A stretch of 64,000 bases of DNA from Lysobacter sp. (GTDB lineage: Bacteria > Pseudomonadota > Gammaproteobacteria > Xanthomonadales > Xanthomonadaceae), in the NCBI GenBank assembly GCA_008015835.1, contig SSGH01000036.1, forward strand, positions 37,131 to 101,130. The letters run 5' to 3'. Positions 57,811 to 64,000 of the stretch are shown in pieces. How positions within the stretch are numbered: position 1 is the first letter of the stretch; every line of letters begins with the position of its first letter. A program made the translations under genes and the position numbers. The notes under the pieces are model-generated. The model was not told where the DNA came from. It did no database searches and worked only from the letters and a program-made list of their open reading frames with translations.

Positions 57811-59112
57811 ATGCGTCGTTGCCTCGCTCTCGTCTTCGCGATTTCGCTGCTGGCGAGTTGTCGCCCCGCCGAGGAGCGCACGACGATTCGCTTTTGGGCG
57901 ATGGGCCGCGAGGCGGAAGTGGTCGGCGCTTTGATCCCGGCGTTCGAACGCGAACATCCGGGCCTGCGGGTCGAAGTGCAGCAAGTGCCCTGGTCCGCGG
58001 CGCACGAGAAATTGCTGACCGCCTATGCCGCCGATGCCTTGCCCGACGTGTGCCAACTCGGCAACACCTGGGTGCCGGAATTCGCCGAACTGAACGCATT
58101 GGCGCCGCTGGATCGCGATGTCGCGGCCTCGAAGATCGTCGATCGTCGCGACTATTTCGAGGGGATTTGGGACACCAACGTGATCGATGGTGTCACTTAC
58201 GGCGTGCCGTGGTACGTCGATACCCGATTGATGTTCTACCGCAAGGATTTGCTGGCCGCCGCCGGCTACGACGCGCCGCCCAAGACATGGGCCGAGTGGA
58301 GCGCGGCGATGGCCGCGATCAAGCGGCAGCGCGGCAAAGATCGCTACGCCATTTTGTTGCCGCTCAACGAATTCGAGCAACTGCTGTCGTTGGCGCTGCA
58401 GCAGGACGACTCGCTGCTGCGCGACGATGGCCGCGGCAATCTGACGAGCCCCGGTTTTCGTCGTGCGCTGGCGTATTACGTCGGCATGTTCGAAAACGAC
58501 TGGGCGCCGCCGATGTCGGAAACCCAGATTTCGAACGTCTGGGACGAGTTCTTCAATGGTCTGTTCGTGTTCTACGTGTCCGGCCCCTGGAATATCCGCG
58601 AATTCCGTAAGCGTGCGCCGAAAGGCCTGGAAGACGTCTGGGGCACCGCGCCGTTGCCCGGCCCGAGCGGTTTGGGCGCGGGCATCGCGGGCGGCACCAG
58701 TCTGGTGCTGTTCCGAAATTCGCCGCGTAAACGCGAGGCGTGGCTGTTCGTGGAGTATCTGTCGCGACCCGACGTGCAGCGCAAGTTCCACGCCGAGATC
58801 GGCGACCTGCCGCCGCGCCGCAGTACCTGGGACGACCACGCGCTGCGCGACGATCCATATGCGGCGGCGTTCCGCGATCAGCTCGAACGCGTGAAGCCCA
58901 CGCCGAAAGTGATGGAGTGGGAGCGCATCGTGCAAGAAATGCGGCTCGCCAGCGAGCGCGTGGTGCGCGGTGGTCAGTCGCAGGACCGCGCCGTGCGCGA
59001 CTTGAACGCGACCGTCGATGCGATTCTCGAAAAACGGCGCTGGGTGATGGCGCAGCGCGCGGAAGCGAATCAGTCCCGCGAACCCGCCGCACCGGCTAGC
59101 GCCGCGCCATGA
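57811..59112 (+). CDS. Extracellular sugar-binding lipoprotein of an ABC transporter
   Basis: 433 residues. The lipobox ISLLASC gives a lipid anchor at Cys17. The solute-binding fold is family 1 (MalE/UgpB type): TTIRFWAMGREAEVVGALIP, FEREHPGLRVEVQQVPW, AADALPDVCQLGNTWVPEFA, PWYVDTRLMFYRKDLLAAAG, and PSGLGAGIAGGTSLVLF later. Its stop overlaps the first permease start (ATGA). It lies ten bases after the glycosidase gene, so it is in the same operon. Confidence 0.93.
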   Translation: MRRCLALVFAISLLASCRPAEERTTIRFWAMGREAEVVGALIPAFEREHPGLRVEVQQVPWSAAHEKLLTAYAADALPDVCQLGNTWVPEFAELNALAPLDRDVAASKIVDRRDYFEGIWDTNVIDGVTYGVPWYVDTRLMFYRKDLLAAAGYDAPPKTWAEWSAAMAAIKRQRGKDRYAILLPLNEFEQLLSLALQQDDSLLRDDGRGNLTSPGFRRALAYYVGMFENDWAPPMSETQISNVWDEFFNGLFVFYVSGPWNIREFRKRAPKGLEDVWGTAPLPGPSGLGAGIAGGTSLVLFRNSPRKREAWLFVEYLSRPDVQRKFHAEIGDLPPRRSTWDDHALRDDPYAAAFRDQLERVKPTPKVMEWERIVQEMRLASERVVRGGQSQDRAVRDLNATVDAILEKRRWVMAQRAEANQSREPAAPASAAP

Positions 59113-59987
59113 AACCTTCGTTCGCCGGCTGGATGTTCGCCGGACCCGCGTTGGCGGTCCTGACCGTCTTCTTCGGGCTGCCGGTGTTCGCGGCGCTGCT
59201 GCTGAGCCTCAGCGATTTCGATCTGTACGCCTTGGCCGATTGGAAGAATCTGCGTTTCGTCGGGTTCGATAACTACGCGGAACTGCTGCGCACGCCGCTA
59301 TTCTGGAAATCGCTGGGCAATACTTTCTATTTCGTACTCGTCGGCGTGCCGCTCTCGATCGGCGTCTCGCTCGGCGCCGCGCTGCTGCTGAACGCGCCGG
59401 TCGCGCGGTTTCGCGCATTCTTCCGCACCGCGCTCTTCGCGCCGGTGGTGACGACCTTGGTGGCCGTCGCGGTGATCTGGCGGTATTTGTTCCACACCAG
59501 CTACGGTCTGGTGAATTGGACGCTCGGATTTTTCGGCATCGCGCCGGTGGATTGGCTGGGCGACCCGCGCTGGGCGATGCCGACGATCATTCTGCTCGCG
59601 GTGTGGAAGAACTTCGGCTACAACATGGTGATCTTCCTCGCCGGTCTGCAGGCGATTCCGCAAGACCTGTACGAGGCCGCGCGCATCGACGGCGCTTCGC
59701 GTCGGCGGCAGTTCTGGCACATCACGCTGCCGATGCTCGGCCCGGTGTTGATGGTGGTCGGCGTGATCACCGTCGCCGGCTACTTCCAATTGTTCGCCGA
59801 ACCTTACGTGATGACCCGCGGCGACCCGTTGCAGAGCACAGTCAGCGTGCTGTATTTCATGTTCGAGGAAGGCTTCCGCTGGTGGAACCTCGGTCGCGCG
59901 TCGGCGGTGGCGTTCCTGCTGTTCCTGATCATTTTCGCGGTGACCACGCTGATGATGCGGTTCGGCCGCAAGAAGGGCTTGGTATGA
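59109..59987 (+). CDS. Sugar ABC transporter permease (MalF type)
   Basis: 292 residues with six hydrophobic segments. The EAA loop is EAARIDGASRRRQFWHITLP, preceded by LAGLQAIPQDLY. The short length without the large MalF periplasmic loop is that of the UgpA/LacF/ThuF class. It is coupled on both sides (ATGA overlaps with the binding-protein and second-permease genes). Confidence 0.94.
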   Translation: MKPSFAGWMFAGPALAVLTVFFGLPVFAALLLSLSDFDLYALADWKNLRFVGFDNYAELLRTPLFWKSLGNTFYFVLVGVPLSIGVSLGAALLLNAPVARFRAFFRTALFAPVVTTLVAVAVIWRYLFHTSYGLVNWTLGFFGIAPVDWLGDPRWAMPTIILLAVWKNFGYNMVIFLAGLQAIPQDLYEAARIDGASRRRQFWHITLPMLGPVLMVVGVITVAGYFQLFAEPYVMTRGDPLQSTVSVLYFMFEEGFRWWNLGRASAVAFLLFLIIFAVTTLMMRFGRKKGLV

Positions 59988-60826
59988 GCGCCGCGCGCAT
60001 CGTCGGCGAGTCCCGCGCGCACTCCGCCTTGGTGCATGCGGGTTTGATCGCGTTGACCGCGCTCAGCCTCGCGCCGTTGCTGTGGATGCTGTCGGTCTCG
60101 TTCATGCCCGCCGGCGGCGCCAGCCGTTTCCCGCCGCCGCTGCTGCCGTCCGCGCCGACGCTGGACAACTATCGCGCGCTGTTCGAGCGCATCGGCATGG
60201 GCGGATATTTCCTGAACAGCGTGATCGTTTCGATCGCGACCACGCTGCTGTCGTTGATCGTCAACGCCATGGCCGGTTACGCCTTCGCCAAACTGCGTTT
60301 CGCCGGCCGCGAACGCATCTTCAAAGCGCTGTTGGCGGCGCTGGTGATTCCGTCGCAGGTGGCGATGTTGCCGCTGTTCTTGATGCTCAAGCAGATGGGT
60401 TTGGTCAACAGCTTCGCGGGCGTGGTGGTGCCCGGACTGGCCTCGGTCTTCGGGATTTTCCTGGTGCGCCAGTACGCGCGCTCGATTCCCGACGAGCTGA
60501 TGGAAGCCGCGCGCATCGACGGCGCGGGCGAATGGCTGATCTTTTGGCGGATCGTGCTGCCGATGCTCAAGCCGGTGTTGGTGACGCTGGCGATCTTCAC
60601 GTTCATGGGCACGTGGAACGACTTCATGTGGCCGCTGATCGTGTTGACCGATCAATCCAATTACACCTTGCCGGTCGCCTTGGCCTCGCTGTCGCGCGAA
60701 CACATCCAGGATGTCGAAATGATGATGGCCGGCGCGGTGCTCACCGTGTTGCCGGTGCTGGCGTTGTTTCTGGCTTTGCAGCGTTACTACATCCAGGGCC
60801 TGCTGTTGGGCAGCGTCAAAGGATGA
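59984..60826 (+). CDS. Sugar ABC transporter permease (MalG type)
   Basis: 280 residues with six hydrophobic segments. Landmarks are LALAPLLWMLSVSFMP-like start, LLSLIVNAMAGYAFAKLRF, LVIPSQVAMLPLFLMLKQMG and the EAA loop EAARIDGAGEWLIFWRIVLP, then FMGTWNDFMWPLIVLTDQSN. This is the MalG/UgpE/LacG class. It is the last gene of the binding-protein/permease unit; no ABC ATPase gene follows before the window ends, so a shared ATPase elsewhere is implied. Confidence 0.94.
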   Translation: MSAARIVGESRAHSALVHAGLIALTALSLAPLLWMLSVSFMPAGGASRFPPPLLPSAPTLDNYRALFERIGMGGYFLNSVIVSIATTLLSLIVNAMAGYAFAKLRFAGRERIFKALLAALVIPSQVAMLPLFLMLKQMGLVNSFAGVVVPGLASVFGIFLVRQYARSIPDELMEAARIDGAGEWLIFWRIVLPMLKPVLVTLAIFTFMGTWNDFMWPLIVLTDQSNYTLPVALASLSREHIQDVEMMMAGAVLTVLPVLALFLALQRYYIQGLLLGSVKG

Positions 60827-61178
60827 GCGGCCACGCTTGTGCGCCACCGGCGCGCGTGGCCGCGAATGCTCGTGCAAGGATGCACGGGCTGGGCCATCCG
60901 CAGTGCGACATGCTGCGCCATGGATGGCATATGGAGTGCTGCGCGCCACCCGCGCGCGCGGTCGCAAGTCCGCTGCGCCTCCCCTTGCGCGCAGCGCAGG
61001 GGGAGGTTGGGAGGGGGTAGCGCGGAAGACGCTGTCGTCGCCTCTCCCAGATCCTCTCCCTGACCCTCTCCATGGGTTCGCGAAAGGGAGCGAAACGCCC
61101 CCGTCCGAACGAATCTCAATGCGAATTTTTCCGCTCGCTTGGTCTTGATCCGAAATAGTGTCGATAAGAGAACCATCG
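60827..61178. other. Intergenic region with REP-like hairpins
   Basis: 352 bases between the permease gene and the discoidin-glycosidase gene. A near-perfect 13-bp hairpin occupies 60978-61006 (CCTCCCCTTGCGC / GCGCAGGGGGAGG, one mismatch). A second CT-rich stretch with CCTCTCCC units (61040-61075) is followed by GTTCGCGAAAGGGAG. These resemble the CCTCTCCC/GGGAGAGG dispersed repeats of many proteobacteria. The downstream part (61110-61170) is more AT-rich and would hold the next promoter. No gene recognised. Confidence 0.5.
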
Positions 61179-64000
61179 ATGAGACACCTGCCTAAATGCT
61201 TACCGCCGTTTCTTCTGCTCGCCGCCGTATCGGCGCACGCGAAAGACATGACGACGGTTCTCGACGATTTCTCCGACCCTGCTCCCTGGCGCGTGATCGC
61301 CTCCACGCAAGTGAGCGGCACGATCCGTGACGAAGGCGATGCACTGTGCTTGGATTACGACTTCAACGGCGTGTCGGGCTATGTCGGGATGCAGCGCGAC
61401 ATCGCCATCGAGTATCCCGAGAACTATCGTTTCGATTTCGCGCTGCGCGGCGCGTCGCCCGCGAACGATCTACAGTTCAAATTGGTCGATGCCAGCGGCG
61501 ATAACGTGTGGTGGGTCAACCGGCCGAAATACGCGTTTCCCACCGAGTGGACGCACGTGCGTTACAAGAAACGGCACATCGGCAAAGCCTGGGGGCCGAG
61601 TCCGGACGCCACGCTCCGCGCCAGCGCGAAACTCGAATTCACATTGAACAACAGCGCGGGCGGGAAGGGACGCGTGTGCTTCGACGATCTGCGCTTTTCC
61701 GCGCTGCCGCCCGATGTCGCGACGCCGCGGATCGTTTCGGCGCAGGCGTCGATCAAGACTCGCGACGCCGCCAACGCGATCGACGGCGATGCGACGACGA
61801 CGTGGTCCGCCGGACGCGCGCCGCAGCGGCTGACGCTGGACCTCGGCGCCGCGACCGAATTCGGCGGTCTGCGCTTGGACTGGGCGCCGAATGCGCACCC
61901 GCTGACGTATGCGGTGCTGGCCTCGGAGGACGGTCGAACCTGGCGCACGCTGCGCGACGTCGTCGGTAGCGACGGCGGACGCGATTGGATCGCGACGCCG
62001 GAATCCGAAGCGCGCTTTGTCGCGATCGAAACTCGTGGCGCCGCGCCGAGCGAGGTCGCGCTCGCCGACGTTCTGATCGAACCTCTAGCCTTCGCCGCGA
62101 CGCCGAACGACTTCGTCGCCTCGGTGGCGAAAGACCAACCGCGCGGCCGCTTTCCGCGCGGTTTCAGCGGCGAACAAGCGTATTGGACGATCCTCGGCGT
62201 CGATGGCGGCACCGAGCAGGGCTTGATCGGCGAAGACGGCGCGGTCGAAGCGGGGAAGGCCGGCTTCAGCATCGAGCCGTTCGTGCGGGTCGACGACACC
62301 TTGCTGAGTTGGGCGGATGTCGCCGCCTCGCAAACGCTGCAGGACGGTTACCTGCCGATTCCGACCGTCGAATGGACGCATCCCGACGCGGCGCTGCGCA
62401 CCACGGCCTTCGCGCATCGGGATTCGTCCGGCGCGCGCACATCGATGATCGTGCGCTACAGCCTGCGCAACCCGGGCGCGACCGCGCGGGAGTACACGCT
62501 CGCGCTCGCGGTGCAGCCGTTCCAGGTGAATCCGCCGAGCCAGTTCCTCAACACCACCGGCGGCGTCAGCCGGATCGACGCGCTCGCCATCGACGACGAT
62601 GGCGTCGTGCGCGTCAACGGCCGGGCGCGCGCGTTTTCGACCCAGCCGCCGGCCGCTTCGTTCGCCACCGCGTTCGACGCCGGCATGGCCAGCGCGCATC
62701 TCGCAGCGAACGATGCGCCGACCGCGCGCTTCGCCGAGGATCCGACCGGCCTCGCTTCCGGCGCGCTGTTGTATCGCTGGCGTTTGGCGCCTGGAGAAAC
62801 CCGCGAGGTCGCGCTGATGCTGCCGTTGACGGGCGATGCGTTCTGCGAGGACGGGATGCCGTGCTCTGCGGAGGCGCGACAGGCCGCCGTCGCCGAAGAC
62901 TGGCGCGCCAAACTCGACGGCGTTCGCTTCGTCGTGCCCGAGGAAGGGCAGGCGCTGGTCGATACCTTGCGCACCTCGCTCGCGCATCAATTGATCTCGC
63001 GCGTCGGCCCGCGTTTGCAGCCGGGCACGCGTTCGTATGGGCGCAGTTGGATCCGCGACGGCGCGATGATCGCCGAAGGCTTGCTGCGTATGGGGCGCGA
63101 GGATGCGGTGCGCGAATATCTGGACTGGTACGCGCCGTTCCAGTTCGACAACGGCAAAGTGCCGTGCTGCGTGGACGATCGCGGCAGCGACCCGGTGCCG
63201 GAAAACGACAGCCACGGCGAATTGATTTTCGCGATCGCCGATTACGCCCGCCATACCGGCGACGAGGCCTTCGTGCGCCGCATGTGGCCGCATGTGCGCG
63301 GCGCGTTCGACTACATGGAGACCTTGCGCGCCAGCGAACGCACCGAAGCCAATCGCGCGATCAATCCTGCGTTCTACGGGATGATGCCGGCCTCGATCAG
63401 CCACGAAGGCTATTCGGCGAAACCGATGCATTCGTACTGGGACAACGCCTGGGCGCTGCGCGGTTACAAGGATGCGGTGTGGATCGCCGAGCGATTGGGC
63501 GAACGCGAAGACGCCGTGCGCATGGCCGCGGCCCGGGACGAATTCCGCAACGATTTCGACGATTCGCTGCGTGCGGCCGCGCGCCGTCATGGGATCGATT
63601 ACTTGCCCGGCGCGGCGGAACTCGGCGATTTCGACCCGACCTCGACCACGATCGCGTTGGCGCCCGGCGGCGAGCAGCATCGCCTGCCGCAGGACCTGCT
63701 GCGCAACACCTTCGAACGCTATTGGCGCGAGTTCGTGCAGCGCCGCGACGGCCGGCGCGAGTGGAAAGACTACACGCCTTACGAATGGCGCAACGTCGGC
63801 GCGTTCGTGCGCCTGGGTTGGCGCGATCGCGCGTGGGAAGGGGTGCGCTTTTTCTTCGACGATCGCGCCCCGCGCGGCTGGAACCAATGGGGCGAAGTGG
63901 TCTCGCGCACGCCGCGCAAGCCGTTTTTCCTCGGCGATTTGCCGCATGCGTGGGTGGCGTCGGATTTCATGCGTTCCGCGCTGGATATGTTCGCGTATCG
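61179..64000 (+). CDS. Discoidin-domain six-hairpin glycosidase (3' partial)
   Basis: The frame opens at ATG 61179 and runs to the window end without a stop (940 codons visible). A signal peptide (LPKCLPPFLLLAAVSAHA) starts it. A beta-sandwich carbohydrate-binding region (VLDDFSDPAPWRVIAST; YENYRFDFALRGA; RVCFDDLRFSALPP) precedes an F5/8 type C (discoidin) domain, with AIDGDATTTWSAGRAPQRLT and LTYAVLASEDGRTW. After a linker, the (alpha/alpha)6 catalytic part begins near residue 610: YGRSWIRDGAMIAEGLLRMG, then SHGELIFAIADYARHTGDEA, MHSYWDNAWALRGYKDAVW and NVGAFVRLGWRDRAWE. It is an exported glycosidase-like protein in the same regulon. The Asp of WIRDG is a candidate catalytic residue by analogy. 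Confidence 0.82.
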   Translation, partial: MRHLPKCLPPFLLLAAVSAHAKDMTTVLDDFSDPAPWRVIASTQVSGTIRDEGDALCLDYDFNGVSGYVGMQRDIAIEYPENYRFDFALRGASPANDLQFKLVDASGDNVWWVNRPKYAFPTEWTHVRYKKRHIGKAWGPSPDATLRASAKLEFTLNNSAGGKGRVCFDDLRFSALPPDVATPRIVSAQASIKTRDAANAIDGDATTTWSAGRAPQRLTLDLGAATEFGGLRLDWAPNAHPLTYAVLASEDGRTWRTLRDVVGSDGGRDWIATPESEARFVAIETRGAAPSEVALADVLIEPLAFAATPNDFVASVAKDQPRGRFPRGFSGEQAYWTILGVDGGTEQGLIGEDGAVEAGKAGFSIEPFVRVDDTLLSWADVAASQTLQDGYLPIPTVEWTHPDAALRTTAFAHRDSSGARTSMIVRYSLRNPGATAREYTLALAVQPFQVNPPSQFLNTTGGVSRIDALAIDDDGVVRVNGRARAFSTQPPAASFATAFDAGMASAHLAANDAPTARFAEDPTGLASGALLYRWRLAPGETREVALMLPLTGDAFCEDGMPCSAEARQAAVAEDWRAKLDGVRFVVPEEGQALVDTLRTSLAHQLISRVGPRLQPGTRSYGRSWIRDGAMIAEGLLRMGREDAVREYLDWYAPFQFDNGKVPCCVDDRGSDPVPENDSHGELIFAIADYARHTGDEAFVRRMWPHVRGAFDYMETLRASERTEANRAINPAFYGMMPASISHEGYSAKPMHSYWDNAWALRGYKDAVWIAERLGEREDAVRMAAARDEFRNDFDDSLRAAARRHGIDYLPGAAELGDFDPTSTTIALAPGGEQHRLPQDLLRNTFERYWREFVQRRDGRREWKDYTPYEWRNVGAFVRLGWRDRAWEGVRFFFDDRAPRGWNQWGEVVSRTPRKPFFLGDLPHAWVASDFMRSALDMFAY

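Noticed and set aside
56311..58935. A minus-strand open frame of about 870 codons across the glycosidase and binding-protein genes
   Set aside because: Antisense shadow of two well-identified plus-strand genes; no domain and an atypical His/Arg-rich composition.

Overview
The window is about 64 kb of a GC-rich (mid-60s percent by eye) gammaproteobacterial chromosome. It most resembles a Lysobacter-type member of the Xanthomonadaceae. The grounds are the serC-pheA-hisC-aroA block, a complete cytochrome c maturation operon with two ccmG copies, a MetX-type acyltransferase of the xanthomonad kind, phasin-like proteins with Ala/Lys/Pro tails, an effector-like C-terminal domain in the first gene, and a LacI/TonB-receptor/glycosidase/ABC sugar locus. 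Genes are densely packed, often with ATGA or GTGA stop-start overlaps. No insertion sequence, integrase, CRISPR array or rRNA gene was found.

Layout. 1-2223: the 3' part of a probable lysozyme-like, XVIPCD-like effector, then a divergent SRAP DNA-protein-crosslink gene. 2554-4587: an AT-richer gene encoding a GHKL ATPase fused to a PD-(D/E)XK nuclease, the best defence candidate here. 4771-9079: a lipoprotein, TspO, a tRNA with an Asn-like body but a GCU anticodon, an unrecognised 791-residue protein and tRNA-Val(CAC). 9162-19772: lipid and storage-granule functions (two phasin-like proteins, TetR regulator, acyl-CoA-binding protein, two-domain fatty acyl-CoA reductase, patatin lipase, PHA-system protein), interrupted at 10813-12175 by four tandem small secreted cysteine proteins with a shared CX6C-X9-CX6C spacing. 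19926-22530: FHA protein and the MsrQ/MsrP periplasmic methionine sulfoxide reductase. 22756-27723: serC, pheA, hisC, aroA. 27793-29678: DUF502 membrane protein and MetX-type serine/homoserine O-acyltransferase. 29795-38593: EEP phosphatase-family protein and the ccmABCDEF-ccmG-ccmG-ccmH-ccmI operon, read leftward. 38742-45983: DUF3293 protein, an aminotransferase plus omega-amidase pair fitting methionine salvage, an exported protein, a flavoprotein with a membrane partner, and two unknown genes. 46012-49992: rluB, scpB and scpA, coupled. 50591-51605: YciI, BolA and a lipoprotein. 52038-64000: a carbohydrate-use locus (LacI regulator, TonB-dependent receptor, lipoprotein glycosidase, solute-binding protein, two permeases, and a discoidin plus six-hairpin glycosidase cut by the window edge).

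How the parts fit. The right-hand locus looks like one regulon: a perfect LacI-type palindrome lies just before the receptor gene and a related site lies before the regulator. The receptor would import a glycan through the outer membrane, the glycosidases would trim it, and the ABC permeases would import the products, with an ATPase encoded elsewhere. The ccm genes mature c-type cytochromes in the periplasm. Several palindromic repeats (REP-like) sit in intergenic gaps.
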